Assembly (NCBI GenBank): GCA_035460505.1
Contig: DATHWP010000047.1
Coordinates: forward strand, 56,600-120,599
Length of the DNA: 64,000 bases
Reading direction: 5' to 3'
From: Methyloradius sp035460505
GTDB lineage: Bacteria; Pseudomonadota; Gammaproteobacteria; Burkholderiales; Methylophilaceae
The notes below the pieces were generated by a model, which saw only the letters and a program-made list of their open reading frames with translations, ran no database searches and was not told the origin of the DNA. A program made the position numbers and the translations under genes. Below are positions 55,763 through 64,000 of this stretch, in pieces; position 1 is the first letter of the stretch, and each line of letters starts with the position of its first letter.

Positions 55763-55872
55763 ATCTATTGCATACAATCATCCTTAATTTTGTGAAGTTA
55801 ATGGTTCGTTTCTATCCATAACTTCCATTCATCAGAATCTTTAGGAGGTTGAAAGTGTTCGGGCATTTGGTC

Positions 55873-56958
55873 TTAACCATCAACAGACACGCCTCCGCGT
55901 AGCCCTTCAGCAGCACCACTGGCAGCCACTTCAGCTCGCGGAAACATCTTGTCTTCGTAATCTTTGACTGCCTGAACCCAATCACTCTTTTGTACCAGTG
56001 ACATGGCTAGGTCTGCAGCATCAATCATCGCACTGTTAGCCCCTTCACCACTGAATGGCGACATAAGATGGGCGGCATCTCCAATAAGCGTCACTCCAAC
56101 CTGATTATTCCACCGATGCCCAATTGGCAAGGCATACATAGGACGTAACCCAATAAATTTACCTGTGGTAATTAGATTTATAAGTTCAGGTGCAAATTCA
56201 GAAAATTCCGATTCTAAAACCTCTTTGGCACGCTCAGGCTTTGCAATATCTATATTGAGTGAGTTCTCGGGAATACGAAGTGCTGCATATACACGAATGT
56301 GGCCATAGTCATTACGTTGGGCGATCAATGTTTTTCCATTACCTTTTGAGAATATTTTGCCATGCCCGATTAATCTGGCAATCTCAGGATGTTTCGTATC
56401 CACTTCGTCTATTCCCAGTTCAGCAATGGTCACTCCTTCGTAAAAAGGTACCGCATCAGAAACGAGTGCCCGTACACGTGACCATGCGCCATCGGCACCG
56501 ACAACGAGATTAAAAACTTCTTCTTGATCTTCACTGGTAACCACAGCACTGCGATTGTCGGCGAGTCTTTGTATTGACTTCACTTTCTGGTTCCATCGCA
56601 CCATTCCATCTGGAAGAGAATCGAGCAGTAATTGCCGTAACTGAGTGCGGTCGATTTCCGGACGGTTGTCATCCTGTCCACTTTTCTCGGCCAATAAGGT
56701 GCCATCAGGGGAATAGACTTTATCTCCCTGGTCTTCGTAGCGTGCAAAACTGCGAAACGTGTCTTCAAGGCCTGCGAGATGCAAAGCATATTGACCTGTC
56801 TCTTCATGCATATCAAGCGAGCCACCTTGTGGCCTGGCAAGTGGATGAGCATCCGACTCGAATACCGTAGCTACGATGCCATGCAGATAAAGGATACGAG
56901 CAAGCGTTAGACCTCCTGGGCCTCCACCAATGATTGCGATAGTTGGGTGTTGTGACAT
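55873..56958 (-). CDS. FAD-dependent monooxygenase (TetX-like class)
   Basis: 361 residues from the ATG at 56958, which has a perfect AGGAGG ribosome site 5 bases upstream; the longer frame to 57093 has none. FAD-binding IAIIGGGPGGLTLARIL at the start and LIGDAAHLMSPFSGEGANSA near residue 290 are class A flavoprotein monooxygenase motifs, closest in style to TetX-type enzymes. Divergent from a MarR gene, sharing its operators. Likely detoxifies a small hydrophobic compound; substrate unknown. Confidence 0.9.
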   Translation of the reverse strand: MSQHPTIAIIGGGPGGLTLARILYLHGIVATVFESDAHPLARPQGGSLDMHEETGQYALHLAGLEDTFRSFARYEDQGDKVYSPDGTLLAEKSGQDDNRPEIDRTQLRQLLLDSLPDGMVRWNQKVKSIQRLADNRSAVVTSEDQEEVFNLVVGADGAWSRVRALVSDAVPFYEGVTIAELGIDEVDTKHPEIARLIGHGKIFSKGNGKTLIAQRNDYGHIRVYAALRIPENSLNIDIAKPERAKEVLESEFSEFAPELINLITTGKFIGLRPMYALPIGHRWNNQVGVTLIGDAAHLMSPFSGEGANSAMIDAADLAMSLVQKSDWVQAVKDYEDKMFPRAEVAASGAAEGLRGGVSVDG

Positions 56959-56979
56959 AGTGGCCTCCTGTGATAATGT

Positions 56980-56995
56980 ATATAGGTTCCTATAT
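56980..56995. promoter_or_regulatory. MarR-type operator palindrome 1
   Basis: ATATAGGTTCCTATAT, perfect arms ATATAGG/CCTATAT. It lies between the divergent monooxygenase and MarR genes and is 21 bp centre-to-centre from palindrome 2. Confidence 0.75.
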
Positions 56996-57000
56996 AATAA

Positions 57001-57016
57001 ACATAGGAGCCTATGT
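57001..57016. promoter_or_regulatory. MarR-type operator palindrome 2
   Basis: ACATAGGAGCCTATGT, sharing the ATAGGNNCCTAT core with palindrome 1. The 21-bp spacing puts the two on the same DNA face. Confidence 0.75.
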
Positions 57017-57047
57017 AATGCAACATTTTTAACAGGATAGAAGATAC

Positions 57048-57500
57048 ATGTCAGCCTCATCAGATAGTTGGCAGCCGAGAAGCATGCCTTCAATGCTAAT
57101 TGCGCATTCTGCGAGAATGCTTGCTCGAAAAGCGGATATTAAATTACGGGAGATTGGCATCAGCACCAGTCAGTTTCCTGTTCTTGTAGCACTGAAGAAT
57201 GGTGGGACATTGACTCAAAAAGAGTTGGCACAATTAGCGAATGTAGAGCAGCCAAGCATGGCGCAGCTTCTTTCCCGCATGGAGCGTGACGGCCTGATCC
57301 GTCGTGAAACTGATCCTAACGATGGAAGAAGCAGCCTGATTTCACTGTCAGAGAAGGCGGTGGGCTTAATTACTCCAGTCAGGGCCATTCTTTCTCAGGG
57401 TAATGAAGACGCATTGGCAGGTTTTAATGAGGCTGATATCGAGCAACTGGTCGTTTTGCTACAACGCCTACTAAATAATGTAAGTGATGGCAAATGCTAG
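57048..57500 (+). CDS. MarR family transcriptional regulator
   Basis: 150 residues, winged helix. GGTLTQKELAQLANVEQPSM is the recognition helix-turn-helix and RREDP-like wing appears as IRRETDPNDGRSSLI. Expected to be a repressor released by small ligands, acting on both the monooxygenase and itself through the two palindromes. An AGGA site lies 10 bases before the ATG. Confidence 0.92.
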   Translation: MSASSDSWQPRSMPSMLIAHSARMLARKADIKLREIGISTSQFPVLVALKNGGTLTQKELAQLANVEQPSMAQLLSRMERDGLIRRETDPNDGRSSLISLSEKAVGLITPVRAILSQGNEDALAGFNEADIEQLVVLLQRLLNNVSDGKC

Positions 57501-57572
57501 CCATTGTTAACCGCTTCAAATATCTGCTTGCCAACAAGTGGTAAATAATTTTACGAACTGATATTGAAACCT

Positions 57573-58826
57573 ATGATTCAAGCTGACTTGCAACAAAAAA
57601 CCAAATTCACCTCTTATCAAACCTTTCTAGTTGGTCTACTGGCATTTTTACAGTTTGCTGTGATTCTCGACTTCATGATCATGTCGCCGCTCGGCGCATT
57701 GATTATGCCTGCCATGCAAATCACTCCACGCCAGTTCGGCTTGATTGTTTCTGCATATGCATTCAGTGCGGGTATCAGTGGCTTATTGATGGCAGGGTTT
57801 GCTGACCGCTATGACCGTAAGCAAATCCTGCTGATTTTTTATATTGGCTTTGTAGCAGGTACTGTATGGTGTGGGCTGGCGCAAACCTTTCCGATGCTAC
57901 TGCTAGCAAGAATCGTCACTGGTATCTTTGGCGGTGTCATCGGTTCGGTCGTACTGGCTATTGCTACAGACCTCTTTGCTCCACAACTGCGTGGACGTGT
58001 AATGGGAATCATCCAAACCGCCTTTGCTGCAAGTCAGGTATTAGGCTTGCCTGTAGGTCTTTATTTATCGAATCACTGGAGTTGGCACGCTCCATTTTTG
58101 GCTATGGCAGCATTCGGTGCCATAGGAGGTTTAATCATTGCATGGCGCATGAAGCCTGTCACAGAACATCTCAAGGTGTCCCAGGAACACAGTGCATTTA
58201 AACATTTGGTAAATACCATCATCGATCCTCGGCATCTAACAGCTTTCGCTACTACGGCACTGTTGATGACAGGCGGTTTTATGTTGATGCCCTTCAGTAG
58301 TGCCTTCACGGTGAATAATCTGGGAATCAGTATTCATAGTTTGCCGACCATCTATTTAATTACTGGGATATTTACGATATTTGTTGGCCCATTAGTAGGG
58401 AAAGCTGCCGACACATTTGGCAAAATTCCAGTGTTAGTGATGGGCAGTATGCTCACCATCATCATGGTGATGATCTATACGCATTTGGGAGTTGTGCCGA
58501 TTGCTACAGTCATTGTTGTAAATGTATTACTGTTTCTGGGTATCTTCTCTCGCATGATTCCCTATCAGGCTTTAATGACATCTGTGCCTGATATTACGAA
58601 GCGTGGCTCGTTTAATGCAGTGAGTGCATCTATTCAGCAATTTGCAGGGGGCTTTGCCTCAGTAGTAGCTGGCCACATCGTTTCGTTTGGGGTAGATGGG
58701 AAATTGGTGCACTTTTCTTGGGTGGGTTATATCGTTGTAGGAACTACAATAGCAACGGCTATGCTGGCGTGGCGCATTCAAAAAGAAATCCAGAACCGCC
58801 CGGATGGTGCAGTTTTGGAAAGTTGA
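57573..58826 (+). CDS. MFS transporter (drug/efflux type)
   Basis: 417 residues from the ATG at 57573 (a TTG at 57564 is also possible). About 12 membrane segments. The motif FADRYDRKQILLIFY between helices 2 and 3 is the MFS loop A signature (G/A-x-x-x-D-R-x-x-R/K). It follows marR on the same strand, so export of the compound sensed by MarR is likely. Confidence 0.92.
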   Translation: MIQADLQQKTKFTSYQTFLVGLLAFLQFAVILDFMIMSPLGALIMPAMQITPRQFGLIVSAYAFSAGISGLLMAGFADRYDRKQILLIFYIGFVAGTVWCGLAQTFPMLLLARIVTGIFGGVIGSVVLAIATDLFAPQLRGRVMGIIQTAFAASQVLGLPVGLYLSNHWSWHAPFLAMAAFGAIGGLIIAWRMKPVTEHLKVSQEHSAFKHLVNTIIDPRHLTAFATTALLMTGGFMLMPFSSAFTVNNLGISIHSLPTIYLITGIFTIFVGPLVGKAADTFGKIPVLVMGSMLTIIMVMIYTHLGVVPIATVIVVNVLLFLGIFSRMIPYQALMTSVPDITKRGSFNAVSASIQQFAGGFASVVAGHIVSFGVDGKLVHFSWVGYIVVGTTIATAMLAWRIQKEIQNRPDGAVLES

Positions 58827-58829
58827 TTG

Positions 58830-58865
58830 ACGAGTGGCTGCTATTGGCCGATAGCCGCCTCCAAA
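58830..58865 (+). repeat. Dispersed hairpin repeat, copy 10
   Basis: GGCTGCTATTGGCCGATAGC then CGCC; nearly perfect stem-loop, 24 of about 28 bases shared with copy 9. Confidence 0.75.
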
Positions 58866-58902
58866 GAATCGTGTTTTAACATCTAAATACTCAGATTTCT
58901 AC

Positions 58903-59358
58903 TTACAAAAGCTTAAGAATAAACTCCCACTCACGCGGATCAACAGGGGTAATTGATAAACGATTACCCCGTTGCAAAATGCGCAAGCTTGCCAGCTCTG
59001 GTATTTCACGCATTTCTTTAAGGCTCAGCAACCGCGTTTTACGCACAAGCTTCACATCTACATTAAACCAGCGTGGGCTTTCTGGAGTGGCTTTGGGGTC
59101 ATAGTATTTATGGCCTGGAATAAATTGCAAACGGTCTGGGTACGCCAGCTTGCTGACTTCCGCAATGCCAGCAATGCCAGGAACATCACAATTTGAATGG
59201 TAGAACAACACGCCATCGCCGACTTTCATCTGGTCACGCATAAAATTACGTGCCTGATAATTGCGCACCCCGTACCAATCCACTGTTTGATTCGGCATCG
59301 CGGCTAAACCATCTATCGACACATCACCGGGCTCAGATTTCATTAACCAATATCGCAT
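58903..59358 (-). CDS. EVE domain-containing protein
   Basis: 151 residues, the EVE (PUA-like) fold, opening RYWLMKSEPGDVSIDGL and NYQARNFMRDQMKVGDGVLFYHS (split: NYQARNFMRDQ, VGDGVLFYHS). EVE domains bind modified bases in DNA or RNA. Stands alone here at the edge of the accessory region. Confidence 0.94.
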   Translation of the reverse strand: MRYWLMKSEPGDVSIDGLAAMPNQTVDWYGVRNYQARNFMRDQMKVGDGVLFYHSNCDVPGIAGIAEVSKLAYPDRLQFIPGHKYYDPKATPESPRWFNVDVKLVRKTRLLSLKEMREIPELASLRILQRGNRLSITPVDPREWEFILKLL

Positions 59359-59487
59359 GTGTTTCTTTCTATCAACTCATTCTGTAAACATTAAGCAATT
59401 ATATTACTGAAGAACGCTTTGCATCGACTGGCGGACATATTAGTCTATCAACCAATGCGTTTCAGCTTACTTGAAAGGTTGCACTCC

Positions 59488-59901
59488 ATGGAAACCAAAC
59501 CACCATTTCCACCGTTTACCCTAGAAACCGCTAGGCAAAAGGTACAAGCCGCCGAAGATGCATGGAATAGCAAAGACCCTGAACGGGTGTCGCTGGCTTA
59601 TACCGTTGATTCACACTGGCGAAACCGTTCGGAATTCATTACAGGCCGCCCTGCCATTAAAGAGTTTTTGAAAGCCAAATGGGCGAAAGAGCATGAATAT
59701 CGGCTTAAAAAAGAACTCTGGTGCTTTCTGGAAAACCGCATTGCGGTGCGCTTTGAATACGAATGGCATGACGATAGAGGCCAGTGGTACCGCTCGTATG
59801 GCAACGAAAACTGGGAGTTTGCAGAAAACGGGCTGATGCAGTTTCGTTATGCCAGCATTAATGATGTGCTGATTAACGAATCTGACCGCAAACTCCGCTG
59901 A
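59488..59901 (+). CDS. NTF2-like fold protein (DUF1348)
   Basis: 137 residues from the ATG at 59488 with an AAGG site 9 bases upstream; the longer frame starts at a TTG without a site. DUF1348 features: AEDAWNSKDPERVSLAYT, HWRNRSEFITGRPAIKEFL and RFEYEWHDDRGQWYRSYGNE. Function unknown; NTF2-like proteins include small enzymes and binding domains. Confidence 0.9.
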   Translation: METKPPFPPFTLETARQKVQAAEDAWNSKDPERVSLAYTVDSHWRNRSEFITGRPAIKEFLKAKWAKEHEYRLKKELWCFLENRIAVRFEYEWHDDRGQWYRSYGNENWEFAENGLMQFRYASINDVLINESDRKLR

Positions 59902-59902
59902 C

Positions 59903-61447
59903 TTAATGCTGTTTATCACCGCCCTGTGGGTGGCCGCCACCCTCATGTCTTTGCTGTTGCTGTTGTGGCCGAGGCGCCTCATTATGCGGTTGTTCAGCAT
60001 GCTGCCTCTCCACATGCTGTTGCTGCCTTTGCGGCTCTGACCTCTGCATTTCTGGTCTTGGCTGTATTCTTGGTGCCGCTTCTGTAGGGGAAGCTTGAGT
60101 ACGTGCCGGTTCTGTACGTGGCTGCTGTATGGGCTGCGGTGCAGGGTTTTGTATAGCAGGACGTTCAGTTTGCTGCCTTAATTGCTGCCCTGTATCTCTA
60201 TCCGACCCTCTGCTTGGTACACCCTCTGGATTAACCCTTTGCGGCGAGTTGTTTGGCGAGCGATTGTCATCGTTCTGGCGCCCAAAGTTTGGGCCCTGTG
60301 GTCTTGCATCAGGTGAATTTGCATTCTTCCGATGATCTGGCGAGCGATCAGGCATGGCATTCGTTGGCTGCCCTGCTGGGTTAGGCCTATTACGATTGTC
60401 AGGCGAATTGTTACCAGGATTGCCACCCGGATTTTGGCGATTGCCAACACGGTTTTGCTGAAAGTCATCTCGGTTATTACGTGGCGGCCTTGCATCATTG
60501 CCTGGGCGTGAAAACTGCTGCTGTAAAGCAGAATTTGGGTAAGGCACACCACGCCTATGATCGGGGTCATGCTGCCATGCACCTCTATCAGGATAAGGTC
60601 TTGGATTACCGCCAACTGGTGGGCGTGGGTGGTTGTTATAGTAGTTTCTATAATAGTAATTATTGACGTTCACGACATTGACATGGCGCTGATGCCAATC
60701 AAAGTTACCAAAAAAGAAACCACCACCCACACTAATACCCACCCCAACATAGAAACCAGAGTTATAGCCGGGACGGCGATAATAGCCAGGCCATGGATTC
60801 CAGTACACGGGAGGATATGCATCCCACCACCATGGGCCATAGACCACGGTAGGGTTGTAATAGGGTACATAGACAACTTGCGGTGCAGCTTGCTGGATGA
60901 CAATGACGGTCTGACCCTGTTGCGCTTGTTGATTCACTTGCACTTGGTCATTAGATTGCAAATTGCCAGCGGCCATCGCCTTTTGGCGCAAGCCTTGCAC
61001 GGTATCCATAACTTGTGGTTGCTGCTCAAGGAAAGCATCGCCAAGTCGCTCAGTCCACTCCAGTTTTTCATCCAGCATACCCAAGATTTGAGGAAATGCT
61101 GTCAGCGAAATCACGCTTGGATCCCAATTATTTTGCTGCGCCGCTTTAACCGCTTGATCGCCTTTTAGATCAGGATTGGCGCGTGACCAGCGGGCTGCTT
61201 GCACCACTTCAAGCGGATAAGTGGAGGCCATCAACACCTGCGAGAGCAAGGCATCTGGATACAGGGCGATCGGCGCCAACATCTGGTCCAGTTCCTGCTG
61301 GCTAAATTGAGGCTGGGGTGGCTGCTGAGCGGGGTTAGTGTCGCCACTTTGCGGCGGCATGGGTGGTTGCGCGTAATCATCCTGCGCTTGTGCTATTGTG
61401 GAAAAAATTAAGGCCAACGTTAAAACGGCTGCGGAATTAAATTTCAT
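59903..61447 (-). CDS. DUF3300 domain-containing exported protein
   Basis: 514 residues from the ATG at 61447 (GGAG site 7 bases upstream). Signal peptide ends near AQAQDD. DUF3300 spans about residues 40-240 (LDQMLAPIALYPDALLSQVL, PYYNPTVVYGPWWW). The C-terminal half is low-complexity, rich in Asn, Pro, Gln and Arg, ending in a His/Gln/Gly tail. The biological role is unknown; it is likely cell-envelope associated. The stop codon lies almost against the convergent gene. Confidence 0.92.
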   Translation of the reverse strand: MKFNSAAVLTLALIFSTIAQAQDDYAQPPMPPQSGDTNPAQQPPQPQFSQQELDQMLAPIALYPDALLSQVLMASTYPLEVVQAARWSRANPDLKGDQAVKAAQQNNWDPSVISLTAFPQILGMLDEKLEWTERLGDAFLEQQPQVMDTVQGLRQKAMAAGNLQSNDQVQVNQQAQQGQTVIVIQQAAPQVVYVPYYNPTVVYGPWWWDAYPPVYWNPWPGYYRRPGYNSGFYVGVGISVGGGFFFGNFDWHQRHVNVVNVNNYYYRNYYNNHPRPPVGGNPRPYPDRGAWQHDPDHRRGVPYPNSALQQQFSRPGNDARPPRNNRDDFQQNRVGNRQNPGGNPGNNSPDNRNRPNPAGQPTNAMPDRSPDHRKNANSPDARPQGPNFGRQNDDNRSPNNSPQRVNPEGVPSRGSDRDTGQQLRQQTERPAIQNPAPQPIQQPRTEPARTQASPTEAAPRIQPRPEMQRSEPQRQQQHVERQHAEQPHNEAPRPQQQQQRHEGGGHPQGGDKQH

Positions 61448-61579
61448 GTTACTGCTCCAAATAACTTGCATACCCCTATGAACGCTTTATTTGATTATTG
61501 GTTTATACAAAGTGATAGGCATTACAAAACCTTACAAGTTGCACCTCATTGTTTTTAGACCCATACACTGATTGAATCT

Positions 61580-63376
61580 ATGAGCACAACATTACCCTCC
61601 CCAGCCAGCGATGAATTAACCAACCAACCAAATAATGAGAAAAAAGTCCGATGGCAAGACACTTGGCACCTGATCAAGCCATTTTGGGTTTCTGAAGAAA
61701 AATGGAAAGCTGGCGGGCTTCTGCTGGCAATCATTCTGCTTGCTTTGGGTGGCGTGTATCTCAACGTACTATTCAATACTTGGAACCGCGATTTTTACAA
61801 CGCGCTAGAAACCAAAAATTACATAGCATTTAAAGCACAACTATGGCGTTTCTCTTACCTTGCTTTCATATTTATTGCGGTAGCTATTTATAAAGTTTAC
61901 TTGCAACAAGCGCTAGAAATGCGTTGGAGAACATGGTTAACAAAAGAATATATGGGCAAATGGCTTGCGCACCAAACTTATTATCGTATGGAGCAAACCA
62001 ATTTATCAGACAACCCAGACCAGCGAATTGCTGAAGACCTAAAGCTATTCACAAAAGGCACACTAGACTTATCCTTAGGCTTGCTTTCGAGCACCGTCAC
62101 CTTGGTTTCGTTTATTGGTATCCTCTGGATAGTGAGCGGTCCATTATCGTTCATGGTCTTGGGACATCAGATGACGATTCCTGGTTATATGGTCTGGTTC
62201 GCCATTGCATACGCATTTATAGGTTCATTGATCGTATGGATAACAGGCAAAAAACTGATTCAGCAAAATTTTAACCAGCAGAAATTTGAGGCTGACTTTC
62301 GTTTTGGTCTAATCCGCATTCGTGAATATTCTGAAACTATTGCACTATATGGAGGTGAAGCTGAAGAAAAATTGAATCTAGAGTCAAGATTCGAGAAAAT
62401 TCGCCATAACTGGTGGGCTATCATGCGCACCACTAAGCGCCTTAATTTAGCTTCATATTTTTACGCTCAATTTGCCATCATTTTCCCCATGCTGGTTGGA
62501 GCACCGCGCTATTTTTCAGGGGCAATCACACTCGGTGGATTAACCCAAATCAGCTCCGCTTTTGGCCAGGTGCAGGATGCGCTATCTTGGTTCGTTAATG
62601 CATTTTCATCTCAGGATGATTCCTCTTTAGCCAAGTGGAAAGCCAGCGTGAATCGCCTCGCGAGCTTTCATACCAGCATCGTTTCCTCTGAGAATCAGGC
62701 ACAAAACGCCAGTCTCAATGTGAGCCGCACTGGCTCATCTAGCATCAAACTCAATAATGTTAGCTTGCATCTACCAAATCAATCAGTACAGCCATTGCTT
62801 GGAAATTTCTCTGTGGAAATTGAGGCAGGACAGCGCCTGCTTATAAGTGGTCCCTCTGGTTCAGGGAAATCTACTCTATTCCGCGCAATTGCAGGTATAT
62901 GGCCTTATGGGGATGGCACCATAGAAATCCCGCGAGCATCAAAAATACTCTTTCTGCCGCAGCGTACTTATTTACCCATTGGCACACTGCGTGATGCAAT
63001 TGCCTACCCTTCAGCGGCCGAAAAATTCTCAGATGAAGCGATGGTTAAATACCTGACCCTATTCAAACTTGAACATCTCTGCGATAAGTTGAACGATGCA
63101 GAAAACTGGGGGCAACGCTTGTCCACTGGAGAACAACAGCGTCTGGCTTTCATCCGCTTATTGCTTATTAAACCTGATGTCGTATTTCTGGATGAAGCCA
63201 CCAGCGCGGTAGATGAAGATATGGAAGAATTGTTATATAGCTTACTTGTGCAAGAGTTGCCGAAAAGCAGCATATTAAGTATTGCACACCGCAGCAGCGT
63301 CGCTAAATTCCACACCCGTAGCTGGCAACTAAAAGACCGAAAGCTGGAAGAACACGCAATTACCCAAACAAGCTGA
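61580..63376 (+). CDS. ABC transporter with fused membrane and ATPase domains, SbmA/YddA-type
   Basis: 598 residues. Membrane domain about 1-340 of the ABC_membrane_2 kind (AGGLLLAIILLALGGVYLNV, NTWNRDFYNALETKNY). ATPase about 390-590: Walker A GPSGSGKSTLFRAIAG, signature LSTGEQQRLAFIRLLL, Walker B DVVFLDEATSAVDED. Similar proteins import peptides or export lipids or vitamin-like compounds; substrate not predicted. Confidence 0.92.
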   Translation: MSTTLPSPASDELTNQPNNEKKVRWQDTWHLIKPFWVSEEKWKAGGLLLAIILLALGGVYLNVLFNTWNRDFYNALETKNYIAFKAQLWRFSYLAFIFIAVAIYKVYLQQALEMRWRTWLTKEYMGKWLAHQTYYRMEQTNLSDNPDQRIAEDLKLFTKGTLDLSLGLLSSTVTLVSFIGILWIVSGPLSFMVLGHQMTIPGYMVWFAIAYAFIGSLIVWITGKKLIQQNFNQQKFEADFRFGLIRIREYSETIALYGGEAEEKLNLESRFEKIRHNWWAIMRTTKRLNLASYFYAQFAIIFPMLVGAPRYFSGAITLGGLTQISSAFGQVQDALSWFVNAFSSQDDSSLAKWKASVNRLASFHTSIVSSENQAQNASLNVSRTGSSSIKLNNVSLHLPNQSVQPLLGNFSVEIEAGQRLLISGPSGSGKSTLFRAIAGIWPYGDGTIEIPRASKILFLPQRTYLPIGTLRDAIAYPSAAEKFSDEAMVKYLTLFKLEHLCDKLNDAENWGQRLSTGEQQRLAFIRLLLIKPDVVFLDEATSAVDEDMEELLYSLLVQELPKSSILSIAHRSSVAKFHTRSWQLKDRKLEEHAITQTS

Positions 63377-63416
63377 TCACTCAGCTTAAGCATTACACAA
63401 TTAGAGAGAACTAAAA

Positions 63417-63776
63417 ATGGCACGCAATGTACTAGGTACCGAATTACAGATTTGCAGCATCAAGCCACTGACTGGCTTTACCCGCAATGGTTGCTGCGAT
63501 ACTGGCCCAGAAGATACAGGCAGCCATACGGTATGTGCCGAAGTGACTGAGGAGTTTTTGGTGTATTCCCAAGCACAAGGCAATGACCTCAGCACACCGA
63601 GGCCAGAGTACAACTTTGATGGCCTGAAATCTGGTGATCGTTGGTGCTTATGTGCTGCTCGCTGGAATGAAGCTGCTGAGGCTGGCTACGCACCGCCTGT
63701 GGTTTTAGAAGCAACTCACGAACAGGCACTTAAAATTGTCAGCCTGGCCGACCTTAAATACCACGCCTTGAGATAA
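63417..63776 (+). CDS. DUF2237 family protein
   Basis: 119 residues. Family pattern is complete: LGTELQICSIKPLTGFTRNG with a CC pair (NGCCDTGPED), TVCAEVTEEFLVYSQAQGND and GDRWCLCAARWNEA. Cytosolic; function unknown. Confidence 0.92.
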   Translation: MARNVLGTELQICSIKPLTGFTRNGCCDTGPEDTGSHTVCAEVTEEFLVYSQAQGNDLSTPRPEYNFDGLKSGDRWCLCAARWNEAAEAGYAPPVVLEATHEQALKIVSLADLKYHALR

Positions 63777-64000
63777 AGACTCAGCCGACACTGAGTAAAG
63801 GGGAGTTCCCTACAAATGCTGCCTAGACCAGCATCCTGAACCAAAAAGGCTCAAGTGGTCACAGTTGAAGTCACATCAGGTACACCCGCAAATGGAGCGC
63901 GCACAACAGCGACTAAGCGAACCGCAACCTATGCAAAAACTAGTTCAAGGAATATATAATCCAAGCAACACCGCAGGGAACAAACTGATGCTGTGAGTTT
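63777..64000. other. Non-coding right edge
   Basis: 224 bases with no supported gene. There are local hairpins ACTCAG-CCGACA-CTGAGT (63779-63796) and ATGCTG...CAGCAT near 63816-63835, and complementary GTTCCCT (63805-63811) and AGGGAAC (63975-63981). A TATAAT-like box lies near 63955. It could be a structured RNA, a promoter or simply the upstream region of the next gene. Confidence 0.4.

Noticed and set aside
49529..58865. Classical integron attC sites
   Set aside because: The repeats are 20-35 bp hairpins without recognisable paired R'/R'' boxes and no integron integrase is present; kept only as a hypothesis about layout.

Overview
The window looks like a chromosomal segment of a betaproteobacterium, most likely a methylotroph of the Methylophilaceae (Methylotenera/Methylophilus-like). 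This is inferred from moderate GC, the gene order def-fmt-htpX-rsmB-DUF4390-ntrY, the dapF-DUF484-xerC run, the SAH-riboswitch-controlled ahcY and the general style of the proteins. No rRNA, tRNA, CRISPR array or intact insertion sequence was seen.

Region 1 (1-29.5 kb) is conserved core. A minus-strand operon runs def, fmt, htpX, rsmB, DUF4390, ntrY. On the plus strand follow a LysM protein, dprA and smg. A methyl-cycle block (metF, a holin-fold membrane protein, ahcY with an SAH riboswitch, an HD-GYP phosphodiesterase, metK) lies on the minus strand. Next come lpxL-type acyltransferase, dapF, DUF484, xerC, Fe-superoxide dismutase, a ZnuD-like TonB receptor, yggX, a polyphosphate/phosphate group (ppk, ppx, phoU), rpiA, ilvA and an arylamine N-acetyltransferase.

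Region 2 (29.6-33.6 kb) holds accessory minus-strand genes: a lipoprotein-like methyltransferase, a dienelactone hydrolase, DUF1993 and an exporter-type ABC half transporter.

Region 3 (33.6-49.4 kb) is the most interesting part: an apparent organosulfur-scavenging island. It holds three SsuD-like flavin (LLM) monooxygenases, a complete dipeptide-type ABC importer, a large TonB-dependent receptor and a cytosolic protein that resembles the sulfinate desulfinase DszB and keeps its Cys/His/Arg catalytic residues. Three transcription units (LLM/ABC operon, receptor, desulfinase operon) each start behind a sigma-54 type -24/-12 element. Two of them carry a shared 15-bp dyad about 95-102 bp upstream, and two carry perfect IHF-consensus matches in between. 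This predicts one enhancer-binding regulator (not in the window) acting on all three units. No flavin reductase is present in the window.

Region 4 (49.6-58.9 kb) is accessory: small hypothetical membrane, secreted and lipoprotein genes, a LysR/metallo-hydrolase pair, and a MarR/FAD-monooxygenase/MFS resistance-type locus with two matched operator palindromes. Many gene boundaries here carry a short dispersed hairpin repeat, with one further copy at 29.6 kb. Region 5 (58.9-64 kb) holds an EVE-domain protein, an NTF2-like protein, DUF3300, an SbmA/YddA-type ABC transporter and DUF2237, and ends in about 220 bp of non-coding DNA.
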